Shown piece after piece: positions 1 to 8,845 of a DNA stretch of 64,000 nucleotides; within the stretch, counting starts at the first letter, position 1; each line of letters opens with the position of its first letter. Under the pieces are notes generated by a model. The model saw only the letters and a list, made by a program, of their open reading frames with translations. It made no database searches and was not told the origin of the DNA. A program made the translations under genes and the position numbers. The stretch lies in NCBI GenBank assembly GCA_045534265.1, contig JAZSJH010000007.1, positions 124,001 to 188,000 on the forward strand, read 5' to 3'. This DNA comes from CAKVLS01 sp045534265. Its GTDB lineage: Bacteria; Bacillota; Clostridia; Christensenellales; UBA1242.

Positions 1-1500
1 TTTACAAACGGCAACTGCTACGGAATAATCGGTGCAAACGGTGCGGGTAAATCTACATTTTTGAAACTTTTGTCAAAAGAACTAGACACAACAAAAGGCG
101 ATATTGTTATGGGCAAAAACGAAAGAATGTCTGTTCTTGAACAAAACCAAAACAAGTATGATGATGAAACAGTACTAAGAACTGTTCTTTTGGGACACAA
201 AAGACTTATTGATATAGCAGACGAAAAAGATGCCTTGTATGCAAAACCAGACTTTAATGATGCAGACGGCATTAGAGCCAGCGAACTAGAACAAGAGTTT
301 TTGGAACTAGGTGGCTGGGAAGCCGAAGGAAATGCTGAAACACTTCTTTCAGATATAGGCATTGATAGCGAGTACTTCCACCAAAAAATGGGTGATATCG
401 ACCCAAAAATCAAGGTAAAAGTGCTGCTTGCTCAAGCGCTTTTTGACAACCCAGACATTTTGATTCTAGACGAGCCAACAAACAACTTAGATGTTAAAAC
501 AATTTCTTGGCTAGAAAACTTCTTGCTAAACTTTGAAAACACAATCATCACAGTATCTCACAATAGACACTTTTTGAACAAAGTTTGTACACACATCTGT
601 GACGTTGACTTTGGCAAGATTAGTATGTATTTTGGAAACTACGACTTCTGGTACGAAACAAGCCAGCTTATCCTAAGACAACAAAAAGAAGCTAACAAAA
701 AACTAGAAGCAAGAGCAAAAGAACTTCAAGACTTTATTGCAAGATTTAGTGCAAACGCATCAAAATCTAAACAAGCAACTTCTCGTAAAAGAGAACTTGA
801 AAAAATCACTCTAGAAGATATCAAACCATCATCTAGAAGATATCCATTTATTGACTTTAAGTTTGAAAGAAATATTGGTAACGATATTTTGGTTGTAGAA
901 AATTTGACAAAGCCTGGCGTTTTTGAAAACGTAAGCTTTGTTGTAAATCGTGATGATAAAATTGCTTTTCTTAGCGATAATGCCAATGTAGTATCGGCGC
1001 TATTTGATGTTATTACTGGTGCAGACACAGATTATACAGGTACAGTTAAATGGGGCAAAACAATAACTTGTGGATATATGCCAAAAGATTATGACGACTT
1101 ATTTAACACAAGTCTTTCACTTACAGAGTGGTTAGGACAGTTCAGCAAAGAAAAAGACTCAACCTATCTTCGTGGCTGGCTAGGTAGAATGTTGTTTAGT
1201 GGCGAAGAAGCCCTAAAACAAGCAAAAGTTTTATCTGGTGGCGAAAAGGTTAGATGTATGCTAGCAAAAACAATGCTAACTCAAGGCAACTTTGTTATCT
1301 TAGACGAACCAACTAATCACCTAGACCTAGAATCAATCACAGCCCTAAACAAAGGCATGATTAACTTCAAAGGTCCAATGCTATTTAGTTCTGTTGACCA
1401 AGAAGTTGTCCAAACTGTAGCTAATAGAATTATCAAAATCAACGATAAGAAAGAATTTGATAAATACATCACATATGACGAATATCTAGAAAAATATTAA
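1..1500 (+). CDS. ykpA: ABC-F family ATPase, YkpA/YbiT-like (5' partial)
   Basis: Soluble twin-ATPase protein of the ABC-F class, which act on ribosomes rather than as transporters. The frame is open from base 1, so the N-terminus lies outside the window. Seen: Walker A GANGAGKST just after the left edge, Walker B LILDEPTNNLD and switch His in SHNRHF for domain 1; an inter-domain linker containing ARFSANASKSKQATSRKRE; then signature LSGGEKVR and Walker B VILDEPTNHLD in domain 2. Domain 2 has no Walker A (DNANVVSAL replaces it) and no switch His (SSVDQE). The domain 1 signature is degenerate (DIDPKIKV). Only one composite ATP site is therefore complete. From memory, B. subtilis YkpA also lacks the second Walker A, so part of this is a family trait. 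A terminator follows the stop. Confidence 0.93.
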   Translation, partial: FTNGNCYGIIGANGAGKSTFLKLLSKELDTTKGDIVMGKNERMSVLEQNQNKYDDETVLRTVLLGHKRLIDIADEKDALYAKPDFNDADGIRASELEQEFLELGGWEAEGNAETLLSDIGIDSEYFHQKMGDIDPKIKVKVLLAQALFDNPDILILDEPTNNLDVKTISWLENFLLNFENTIITVSHNRHFLNKVCTHICDVDFGKISMYFGNYDFWYETSQLILRQQKEANKKLEARAKELQDFIARFSANASKSKQATSRKRELEKITLEDIKPSSRRYPFIDFKFERNIGNDILVVENLTKPGVFENVSFVVNRDDKIAFLSDNANVVSALFDVITGADTDYTGTVKWGKTITCGYMPKDYDDLFNTSLSLTEWLGQFSKEKDSTYLRGWLGRMLFSGEEALKQAKVLSGGEKVRCMLAKTMLTQGNFVILDEPTNHLDLESITALNKGMINFKGPMLFSSVDQEVVQTVANRIIKINDKKEFDKYITYDEYLEKY

Positions 1501-1509
1501 AAACAATAA

Positions 1510-1533
1510 GAGTGGTAAAAACCACTCTTTTTA
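1510..1533 (+). terminator. Rho-independent terminator after the ABC-F gene
   Basis: Perfect 7-bp stem GAGTGGT/ACCACTC with an AAAA loop, followed by TTTTTTATT. Confidence 0.9.
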
Positions 1534-1609
1534 TTTGAATAGATTATTTTATGATAAGTTTTATTTATGCTTAATTTACAAACATCTTTTTAACTTCATA
1601 TATTATTGT

Positions 1610-1789
1610 ATGAATATGTCTTCAAAAGAAATAATAACACTATCGGCTATCCTTGCAGAGCAGCTTACAAAAGGTTTAAGCCCTAGTGAGCTTGCGATAG
1701 TAAAAGTCTTTGTTAATCAACTTAACTGCGATATAAACACAATTTATGCCCTTAAAACGCTAAAAAATGGATTAAAAAATCAAAAATAA
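1610..1789 (+). CDS. small conserved-type hypothetical protein (59 aa)
   Basis: Small, mostly helical protein (SSKEIITLSAILAEQLTKGL...). It resembles the short proteins of about 60 residues found widely in Clostridia (DUF6774-like), but I cannot confirm the family. The frame stays open 75 bases further upstream; I chose ATG 1610 because the upstream residues are AT-driven low-quality sequence. No Shine-Dalgarno is visible. A TATTAT lies only a few bases before the ATG, so the mRNA leader may be very short. It sits alone between terminators of the ABC-F gene and the next exported protein. Confidence 0.6.
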   Translation: MNMSSKEIITLSAILAEQLTKGLSPSELAIVKVFVNQLNCDINTIYALKTLKNGLKNQK

Positions 1790-1893
1790 CTAGCAAAAGC
1801 GGATTTTTGCTAGAGAAAAATGTTTTAAGCCGTTTACAACCACAAAAAATTGTGTTAATATAATTATATAATTTGTAAAAGGGGTAAATATAT

Positions 1894-2700
1894 ATGAAAA
1901 AAATAATACCTTTAGTTTTATTTGTTTTAATTGTTGGTTTTGTAGCATTCTTCTTTTTGAATAATGGCATGGCTATGACAACTCTTATTTCTCAAGACGC
2001 AAGTATCATTGCAAAAACTTATAACAAAGGAATCAATGGTGTAACAAAACACGAAGATTTTTATTATGAAACTGTTCAAAAATCTTATGCTGGCGGAGAA
2101 GTTACTACTGACAAAAAGACAAAAATTAGCATTATGAGAGATGGCGAGACTGTTACAAAAATCCTTGGCATTGTAGATGCAAAAGATTATTTTCTTGAAG
2201 TATACTATGTAACTATCGAAGGTGGCGCTGTTACTTATGTTACAAAAACTCTAAAGGGTGAAGGACAAACTCCAGAATATCATATTTACAATAACGCAAC
2301 CCCTGACCAAGTTTTGGACGAAATGCTAGATGCAAAACCTGTTATGTTTGCTCTAAATGGTGTAGATACTATGACAACATTGCAAGCTCTAACAACAAAA
2401 CAAGAACAAGATGCAGAACAATTCAAAGATAAAGCAAAGAGCAAATTTAGCTTCAGCCCACTAGGAGCTCAATACGAATACACAGTTAGTGAAACTCAAA
2501 GCTACCTTGCAGCTATTGATGTTATTGGTAAGCTACACAGCATCACTTACAAAGAAGGAACAACTGATGCTTATACTACAACTCAAACATCTTTCAAAAA
2601 GTTTGATGGTAAAGTAAGAATTTATTGGAAGGGCGAAGATACCTTTGGTGGAGTTACTGCTGAAGAATATACAACTCCAACTCCAGACCCTGGCGTATAA
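1894..2700 (+). CDS. membrane-anchored or secreted hypothetical protein
   Basis: 268-residue protein not assignable to a known family. Residues about 3-24 form a hydrophobic signal-anchor (KKIIPLVLFVLIVGFVAFFF). The rest is a soluble extracellular part rich in Thr, Tyr and charged residues, ending in a TPTPDPGV tail. There is no lipobox Cys. The start is supported by AAAGGGG 10 bases upstream and a TATAAT at 1867-1872. Its neighbours are also small exported or membrane proteins. Single-gene unit with its own terminator. Confidence 0.8.
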   Translation: MKKIIPLVLFVLIVGFVAFFFLNNGMAMTTLISQDASIIAKTYNKGINGVTKHEDFYYETVQKSYAGGEVTTDKKTKISIMRDGETVTKILGIVDAKDYFLEVYYVTIEGGAVTYVTKTLKGEGQTPEYHIYNNATPDQVLDEMLDAKPVMFALNGVDTMTTLQALTTKQEQDAEQFKDKAKSKFSFSPLGAQYEYTVSETQSYLAAIDVIGKLHSITYKEGTTDAYTTTQTSFKKFDGKVRIYWKGEDTFGGVTAEEYTTPTPDPGV

Positions 2701-2710
2701 TAAAAACAAA

Positions 2711-2738
2711 GAGTCATATATTATGGCTCTTTTTTTTG
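2711..2738 (+). terminator. Rho-independent terminator
   Basis: Stem GAGTCAT/ATGGCTC with one G-U pair, 5-base loop and a run of eight or more T. Confidence 0.8.
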
Positions 2739-2760
2739 TCTTCAATTACCAAAAAGTCGA

Positions 2761-2789
2761 TTGATTATTACAAATAAATTTGTTATAAT
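2761..2789 (+). promoter_or_regulatory. SigA-type promoter with extended -10
   Basis: TTGATT at 2761-2766, 17-base spacer, TATAAT at 2784-2789 preceded by TG (TGtTATAAT). It drives the membrane protein gene starting at 2818. Confidence 0.75.
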
Positions 2790-2817
2790 AAGACATATAA
2801 TAAAAGGAGTAAAGACT

Positions 2818-3216
2818 ATGACACTTCTAGAAATGATTTTAATAGGTGCTTTGGCATTAGAAAACATTATTTTGCTTGTAGCTCTTGTAATCAAACATAA
2901 CAAAAACAAAAATGGAATAAAAATAAAAGATGGTGTAAGGTATACTACAACATCTACAATCAAAACAGATGAAAAAGCAGTTAATATTAGCTTTAACGAA
3001 AAAGACGTTGTTTTGGTGGCAGATAAGGTATATACAGTAGGCAAAGATGCTGAAGTAAAACCAGGCAAATACATTATACTATCAACACAAGAAGGCAAAG
3101 AACACCTTACTATGCGTATAAATGATGTATGCCGCAACCAAAAACACGGCGCAGAAGTAGTATTTGCAGAAGGCGATATTGTCACAGCTGTTAACGAGCC
3201 GATTTTGCTTCGATAG
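2818..3216 (+). CDS. single-pass membrane protein, unknown function
   Basis: 132 residues. One N-terminal membrane segment (residues about 4-24, LLEMILIGALALENIILLVALVI), a short Lys/Asn-rich stretch, then a beta-rich cytoplasmic or extracellular domain with no motif I recognise. The frame is open further upstream, but ATG 2818 is preceded by AAAAGGAGT at the right spacing and by a clear promoter at 2761-2789, so the shorter form is preferred. Followed 47 bases later by the transglutaminase-like gene in the same direction, possibly one transcript. Confidence 0.75.
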   Translation: MTLLEMILIGALALENIILLVALVIKHNKNKNGIKIKDGVRYTTTSTIKTDEKAVNISFNEKDVVLVADKVYTVGKDAEVKPGKYIILSTQEGKEHLTMRINDVCRNQKHGAEVVFAEGDIVTAVNEPILLR

Positions 3217-3263
3217 TTTTATATTTAGATAAATTGTAAATAATATAGCAATAAGGAAAATAG

Positions 3264-4937
3264 ATGAAAAAATTTTTTACAGTACTTTGTTGTCTAGTTA
3301 TTATTATTTGCGGTGGATATTTAGTTCATTACTTTATATCTCAAAACCAAGATAGTAATGTATCCCCAGAAGGCGAAAGATATTACCTTTCTTGGGAATC
3401 ATATCCAGAGGCCCAAGAGTATCAGGTATATATAAATGGGCAATTTGCAAAAACAGTAGTTACAACAAAAGCAGACATAACTGAATATTTGATTGATGAT
3501 AAGACTTATTCTGTACAGGTCAAGACTTTTTCAGTTCGAGATGGCGAAGTGGTTGTATATTCAGAAGATTACGATTACGAAGCAAAAACTTGTGCTGACT
3601 TTAAGCGTAAGACTTTCTTTATGAATGGAGAAATCTATGACTACAACATAGAGAGTTTGCAAGAATACGAGATATTTGTTTGGTATAACATTTTGTACAG
3701 AACAAACACTGCAAAATTTTACAATTCTTGCAGCAAGCTAAACATAGGCAATATCCAAAGAATAACTTACGATTATATTGTATCTTACCCAGAATATGAC
3801 GGCGTTCAAAGCAAATCTCAATACGCAGGCAAACTTTCAGATAAAATATATATGCTAAAAAACTTTGAGTATTATTTGCCACAAGACTTTACTTTAAGCA
3901 CAGCAACTTGTACAAATAGCGATAATTCTGGTCTGTACAACTATAAGTTAGGCAAATCTCAAGCAACAAAGGCAACTGCATACAATCTTCCATACGAAAG
4001 TGCTGCAGTAGCTACTACAAGGGCTTTTCCAATAGATGGAGATAGCGTCCCAAAAGTAAAAGTTTATAACACAGAGCAACTTTTTATGGTGGTTCAATAC
4101 GGAGCTTGCCCAATCTTCCCAGTTAGCGGTTGTGTTGCAGAAACAGTATACAATAATGCAAAAGCGGTTTTGAGAGAGATTAACAACTCAAACGACCTTA
4201 CTCAATATCAAAAAGCACTTAATATTTATAGATATATCTGTATGAATGTAAAATACGATAATATCTTGTTTGATTATATGGAGTTTATTAACAATTCATC
4301 AGTAATGACCTTTGGCAAATTTTCTCCGTTTTATCTAGAAGGCGTCTTCTATGATATGGACAATCAAGTTGCTGTTTGTGATGGACTTTCAAAAGCATTT
4401 GCTTTAATGTGTCGTATAGAAGGCATAGAAGCAACAAAGGTAAACGGAACTGCCTCTGGTGGAAACCACGCATGGAACAAAGTAAAAATAGGTTCAAACT
4501 ACCATATAGTAGATACAACTTGGGGTACTGTGAGTTTTGAAAACAACGACAGTTTGCAAGAGGCTTTATCTCACCAATACTTTTTAGTTGCGGCAAGTGA
4601 CATTCCAACACACGTTGCGACATACGAAATAGGCAACCAAATAACAACAAATTACGAATATTACAAAAACACATATATTGATGGACTTTCAAGCTATGTT
4701 ACAACAAAGGACGAATTTATCGCTCTTAGAGACAAAGCTCTAAACGAAAACAGAAGTTCTATCGAAATTGAGTTTTCAGATTTGTTTGTTATGGCAGTAA
4801 CAGAAGAATACGGCAGTGTGAAATCGTTTTTATCAAGTTTCAAGTATGGAGCAAACAATGGCTCAATATTGTCTTCACTTCCGCTTTCTGACAATATATA
4901 CTTAATACAAACTTATTATACAAATGTAAACTTTTAA
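3264..4937 (+). CDS. membrane-anchored transglutaminase-like protein
   Basis: 557 residues. Residues about 3-26 are a signal-anchor. Residues about 35-95 look like a fibronectin type III-type beta domain (YYLSWESYPEAQEYQVYING). Residues about 310-450 hold a transglutaminase-like/papain-fold core with an apparent catalytic triad: Cys372 (VAVCDGLSKAF), His402 (GGNHAWNKV) and Asp417 (YHIVDTTWG). In related proteins this fold acts as a protease, amidase or cross-linking enzyme at the cell surface; the substrate here is unknown. No stop or frameshift. The gene ends at a strong terminator immediately before the gerABC operon. Confidence 0.85.
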   Translation: MKKFFTVLCCLVIIICGGYLVHYFISQNQDSNVSPEGERYYLSWESYPEAQEYQVYINGQFAKTVVTTKADITEYLIDDKTYSVQVKTFSVRDGEVVVYSEDYDYEAKTCADFKRKTFFMNGEIYDYNIESLQEYEIFVWYNILYRTNTAKFYNSCSKLNIGNIQRITYDYIVSYPEYDGVQSKSQYAGKLSDKIYMLKNFEYYLPQDFTLSTATCTNSDNSGLYNYKLGKSQATKATAYNLPYESAAVATTRAFPIDGDSVPKVKVYNTEQLFMVVQYGACPIFPVSGCVAETVYNNAKAVLREINNSNDLTQYQKALNIYRYICMNVKYDNILFDYMEFINNSSVMTFGKFSPFYLEGVFYDMDNQVAVCDGLSKAFALMCRIEGIEATKVNGTASGGNHAWNKVKIGSNYHIVDTTWGTVSFENNDSLQEALSHQYFLVAASDIPTHVATYEIGNQITTNYEYYKNTYIDGLSSYVTTKDEFIALRDKALNENRSSIEIEFSDLFVMAVTEEYGSVKSFLSSFKYGANNGSILSSLPLSDNIYLIQTYYTNVNF

Positions 4938-4945
4938 TTAATAAA

Positions 4946-4976
4946 GGCAATCAAATTATTTGGTTGTCTTTTTTTT
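4946..4976 (+). terminator. Rho-independent terminator
   Basis: Stem GGCAATCAAAT/ATTTGGTTGTC with wobble pairs, then eight T. It separates the transglutaminase-like gene from gerABC. Confidence 0.8.
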
Positions 4977-4982
4977 CGCCCT

Positions 4983-5013
4983 TGAATAGAAAAATGCCCA
5001 ATATTGCATACTA
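4983..5013 (+). promoter_or_regulatory. SigG-type (forespore) promoter of gerABC
   Basis: TGAATA at 4983-4988 and CATACTA at 5007-5013, spaced 18 bases. This matches the Bacillus SigG consensus (GHATR, 17-18 bases, CATWHTA). The gerA start codon follows 16 bases after the -10 element. Germinant receptor operons are classic SigG targets, so motif and gene content agree. Confidence 0.85.
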
Positions 5014-5029
5014 ACAAAAAGGTGTAAAT

Positions 5030-6409
5030 ATGAATAAGTTAACAGCAAAGTCAAACAAAATAAAAAAAGTTCTAAACCAAAATAGCGATTTAATCGTGAG
5101 GATTGTTCAAGATGGAATAATTATGTACATTGATGGGATTGCCGACATAAAAGAAATAGACCTAAACATCTTGGGAGCGGATAAAGATTCTAACATAGCC
5201 GAAAAAGAAATTGCGAAAAAACTAGACGACCTTATTGATGCACTTCTTCATGGCAAAACAATTAAGTTAACCGAAAGCAAAGATTATATATTTAATACAA
5301 CAAAATACGATATGCGTCCGGTTGCTGAGCCCCCAACGTCAGTTGTAATCAAAGGCCCTAGAGAGGGCTTTACTGAAAATATAAAAGTAAATGTCGGGCT
5401 TATTAGAAAAAGATTGATTAGTAAAAATCTAGTCATCAAAGATTACGTTGTTGGTAGAGAAACAAAAACAAGCGTTAAAGTTTTGTATCTCAAAAATATA
5501 GCAGACGAAAATATTGTAAAAAAACTATCTCAAAAAATAGAGAAGATAGATATAGACGGAATAATTGACAGTTATTATATAATGCAATTTATATCTTCAA
5601 AACCATACTCACTTTTCAAACAAGTAGGTCAAAGTGAAAAGCCAGACATTGTCAGTGCAAAACTTTTAGAAGGAAGAATTGCAATTGTTGTAGATGGCTC
5701 TCCCATAGTTTTGACAATTCCATTTATTTTGGCAGAAGACTTGCAAAGTAGTAATGACTATTACTCTAATCACTTACGATCATCAGTTGTGAGAATAGTG
5801 AGATTGATAGGAGCATTCACAGCAACTCTTGTTCCGGGCATTTATCTGTCGCTACTTTTGTACCATTACGAAATTGTCCCGCTTAAATTTTTGGTAACAA
5901 TAATTAACACCACACAAAATCTTCCGCTCAGCCCTTTTCTTGAAATTATGTTTATAATTTTACTGTTTGAAATTTTGTTTGAAGCAAGTATTCGTATGCC
6001 CAAATATTTAGGTATCGCAATCTCTATTGTGGGGGCTTTGATTTTGGGTGACACCGCTGTCAAAGCTGGTCTTGTAAGCCCACCAGGAGTGATGGTTGTT
6101 GCTATCTCTGCAATTACAATTTATTCAGTTCCGGACGAGAGCGAAATAGTTTCAATCTTGCGTCTTGTATTTACTTTTTTGGGTGGAATTTTAGGACTTC
6201 AAGGAGTGCTTTGTGGGCTTATCGTTTTGATTAATTATTTGTGCAATCATTCAAGTTTTGGGGTGCCGTACTTAGCTCCATATTCACCATTTATCTTGAA
6301 CGATCAAAAAGACTTTTTGTTTAAGTCAAACATTGTCAACCTAGACACCCGACCACATGGTCTAAACCCTAAAAATAAGAGAAGGAAAAGCTATGAAAAA
6401 GACGATTGA
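5030..6409 (+). CDS. gerA: spore germinant receptor subunit A
   Basis: 459 residues, GerA family. It sits in the spore inner membrane as part of a receptor for germinants. The soluble N-terminal region carries the family hallmark GPREGFTENIKVNVGLIRKRL (residues about 109-129). The C-terminal half has about five membrane segments, including the conserved PPGVMVV and AISAITIYSVPDE region. The N-terminal domain is somewhat shorter than in Bacillus subunits. The start is set by AAAAAGGTG and by the SigG promoter. The 3' end overlaps gerB by 17 bases, implying translational coupling. Confidence 0.95.
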   Translation: MNKLTAKSNKIKKVLNQNSDLIVRIVQDGIIMYIDGIADIKEIDLNILGADKDSNIAEKEIAKKLDDLIDALLHGKTIKLTESKDYIFNTTKYDMRPVAEPPTSVVIKGPREGFTENIKVNVGLIRKRLISKNLVIKDYVVGRETKTSVKVLYLKNIADENIVKKLSQKIEKIDIDGIIDSYYIMQFISSKPYSLFKQVGQSEKPDIVSAKLLEGRIAIVVDGSPIVLTIPFILAEDLQSSNDYYSNHLRSSVVRIVRLIGAFTATLVPGIYLSLLLYHYEIVPLKFLVTIINTTQNLPLSPFLEIMFIILLFEILFEASIRMPKYLGIAISIVGALILGDTAVKAGLVSPPGVMVVAISAITIYSVPDESEIVSILRLVFTFLGGILGLQGVLCGLIVLINYLCNHSSFGVPYLAPYSPFILNDQKDFLFKSNIVNLDTRPHGLNPKNKRRKSYEKDD

Positions 6410-7511
6410 TACAAAAACCATAATTGCCGTTTTAGCCCTAAATTTCGTGGCTTTGAAGATGATGTTTTTGCCGTCCATTTGTTCGGCAGAGCTAAATAAG
6501 AACGGCTTTACAAGTGTGCTATTTATGATGGCTTTAGAAGTGGGCGTGGTAGCAATTTTTATATATTTATCTCACAAAACCGACCAAACATTCTGTGAAT
6601 TTCTAGAGGTAAAATTTGGCAAAGTTATTGCTAAAGTTATAACGGCGATTTACCTTATTTATTTTTTGATTAACACCTTTGCGATTGTTCAAAGTTTCTA
6701 TCTTTTTTTGACCGAAAATTTATATTCAAAACTTGTTTGGATAGAGTATATTTTACCGATTTTTATTATGTTGTTTTTTGTCTGTGTTTCGTCTTTTGAA
6801 AGTTTGACAAGACTAATACAATGTTTTTTTCCATTTATTGTTTTGTGTGTATTTTTGTCACTACTTCTGGGGGCGATAAATTGTGATTATAGCAACATAC
6901 TTCCGCTCTTTGAAGGCGGGTATAAAAACGGCATTAAGATTTTTGATTTTTCTTACTGGTTTGGTGATGCTGTCATTATGGTTTTGTTCTTTGGAAAAAT
7001 TGACAAGAAAAAAAGTTACAAACCAATCCTTATTTCAACAACAGTTATGAGTGTTGTTATATCATTTTTCTTTTTGGTGTTTTATTGTATATACGAAAGC
7101 AATGCTCTAAACAATAAAGAAGCGATTGTAGATATTCTAAAAATTCTTCCACAAAACTCTGACATAGGTAATGTGACTTGGCTTGTGACAATAATATGGC
7201 AAGTAATAATTTTGATATATATTTGTTTGCAGTGTTTTGCAACGAAAATATTTTTTGAAAATTTGTTTTGCATAAGTAATTCTAATATCTCCGTGCCGAT
7301 TATTTTAGCATTAATTTTGGGCGGATTATTTATTGTTAATTTTGATATGAGTAAAGTTCTCACACTTCTTGTTCAGTATGCAAAATATTTAGCGTTGTTT
7401 GTTCAATATTTGTTGCCAGTTATTTTTCTTTTGTTTAGTTTCAAAAAAAGCAAATCAAAAACCTTTGACCAAAAGTTATTGAAAAAAAGTTTAGCAAAGG
7501 AGAGAAAATGA
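6393..7511 (+). CDS. gerB: spore germinant receptor subunit B (permease-like)
   Basis: 372 residues, GerAB/APC-superfamily permease. About ten hydrophobic membrane segments are visible with short loops. In characterised receptors this subunit binds the germinant. It overlaps gerA at the 5' end and gerC by four bases (ATGA) at the 3' end, so the three subunits are translated as one operon. Confidence 0.93.
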   Translation: MKKTIDTKTIIAVLALNFVALKMMFLPSICSAELNKNGFTSVLFMMALEVGVVAIFIYLSHKTDQTFCEFLEVKFGKVIAKVITAIYLIYFLINTFAIVQSFYLFLTENLYSKLVWIEYILPIFIMLFFVCVSSFESLTRLIQCFFPFIVLCVFLSLLLGAINCDYSNILPLFEGGYKNGIKIFDFSYWFGDAVIMVLFFGKIDKKKSYKPILISTTVMSVVISFFFLVFYCIYESNALNNKEAIVDILKILPQNSDIGNVTWLVTIIWQVIILIYICLQCFATKIFFENLFCISNSNISVPIILALILGGLFIVNFDMSKVLTLLVQYAKYLALFVQYLLPVIFLLFSFKKSKSKTFDQKLLKKSLAKERK

Positions 7512-8731
7512 AAAAACTATTTTTTAACAGATATTTTGTAGTACTCCTTGTGCTTATGATTTGTTTTTTGCCAACGGCTATTACTCAAGAAGCCGAAAGC
7601 GAAAGTGATGCAATTGTTACAGCAATAGGTGTTGACTATTTTCCGGCGGAAGAAAATATAGAATTATCTTTGCAAATAGTAGTCCCAACCCCGTCTGCCC
7701 AATACAGCCAGCAACTTAGTGTAGTGTCCACAAAAGAAAAGACCGTTGCAAGGGCGGCTTCAGATATTGAACTTAGGCTTGGAAAATATGTCTCATTTCC
7801 GCATTGCAAAGTTATAACTTTTAATGAAGATGCGCTAAAAGATGGGATAGAAAAACACCTAGACTTTGTTATAAGAAACAAAGCCAACAGCAACAACATA
7901 GTAATACTTGGGACAAAAGACAGCGCAAAGGAAATGTTAAATAGTATTTCGGACATAGATAATAGTTTATATTTTAGTACAAACAACAGCGGTGGCTTTA
8001 ATAAAGAATACTTGCGAGGGACGCAAATAAGCCTGGGAGATTTTTACAAAAACTACCAAACAGAAGACTCATCTTGCCTTGTTGGTAATGTATCGTTAGA
8101 AAAAGCCGAAGATGTTGGCATGGTTTCAATTCCTTCAATGTCTGGCGGTGGAAATAGTTCTTCGTCAGAAAATAATTCAAAATCCCAAAAAACAGTGGTA
8201 AACAAAGGCGAAAGTTCTTTGATAAAAAACGGCAAAATGATTATGCCACTTACCCCTGAACAAACAATGGGGTTTAATTGGTTTGATAAAACATCAACAA
8301 AAGGCTTTTTACTTATCAAAAATGTAAATGATGATTTGTACAAAAATGCAGACGTGGGCGTAGAATTAGAAAGAAAAGAAACAAGCATAAAAGCTTACTT
8401 TGACGACAAAACTCCAGTTTTTTGTGTTACTACTAGATTGTATGTAAGAGTCGCCGAAATTGTCGAAGATATAAAAGACGACCGAATATATGATGAAAAC
8501 CATTCATATCTCACAAAAACTCTAAAAGAAAAACTGGCTGAAAGAATTAATGAAACCTTTGATGAAGCAATAAAAATAGCAAAAGAAAACAATACAGATG
8601 TTATGCAGGCTAGCAAAACAATTAACAAATATTGTCATAATAAGTTCAAAGAATATAAAAAAGCAAACGCAGATAGCCTGCTAGAAAACATTAGATTTGA
8701 GCATAACTTAATTATCAAAGAACGAATGTAG
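7508..8731 (+). CDS. gerC: spore germinant receptor subunit C, without canonical lipobox
   Basis: 407 residues, GerC family: it begins with a signal sequence and continues into the family pattern ESDAIVTAIGVDYF. GerC is normally a lipoprotein with an L-x-G-C lipobox. Here the only Cys in the signal region is in VLMICFLPTA, followed by large hydrophobic residues, which is a poor lipobox. The protein may instead stay anchored by its uncleaved helix or be processed by signal peptidase I. A Ser/Asn-rich insert (GGGNSSSSENNSKSQK, residues about 214-229) lies between the first two domains. The last gene of the operon, ending before a 358-base intergenic region. Confidence 0.9.
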   Translation: MKKLFFNRYFVVLLVLMICFLPTAITQEAESESDAIVTAIGVDYFPAEENIELSLQIVVPTPSAQYSQQLSVVSTKEKTVARAASDIELRLGKYVSFPHCKVITFNEDALKDGIEKHLDFVIRNKANSNNIVILGTKDSAKEMLNSISDIDNSLYFSTNNSGGFNKEYLRGTQISLGDFYKNYQTEDSSCLVGNVSLEKAEDVGMVSIPSMSGGGNSSSSENNSKSQKTVVNKGESSLIKNGKMIMPLTPEQTMGFNWFDKTSTKGFLLIKNVNDDLYKNADVGVELERKETSIKAYFDDKTPVFCVTTRLYVRVAEIVEDIKDDRIYDENHSYLTKTLKEKLAERINETFDEAIKIAKENNTDVMQASKTINKYCHNKFKEYKKANADSLLENIRFEHNLIIKERM

Positions 8732-8810
8732 TAAGAAATTTACCCAATATCAGCTTGTTTAAGCATTTTTTACTAATAAGTATGTTTATGCTCAAAAGCA
8801 TAATTTATTT

Positions 8811-8839
8811 TTGATATAATGCATTTTGTTTTATATTAT
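8811..8839 (+). promoter_or_regulatory. SigA-type promoter of the candidate small RNA
   Basis: TTGATA at 8811-8816, 17-base spacer, TATTAT at 8834-8839. An overlapping TGaTATAAT at 8812-8820 could be an alternative extended -10 element. Confidence 0.55.
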
Positions 8840-8845
8840 TACATT

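Noticed and set aside
1790..1813. Terminator after the small gene at 1610
   Set aside because: CTAGCAAAA/TTTTGCTAG forms a stem but has no T-run after it on the plus strand.
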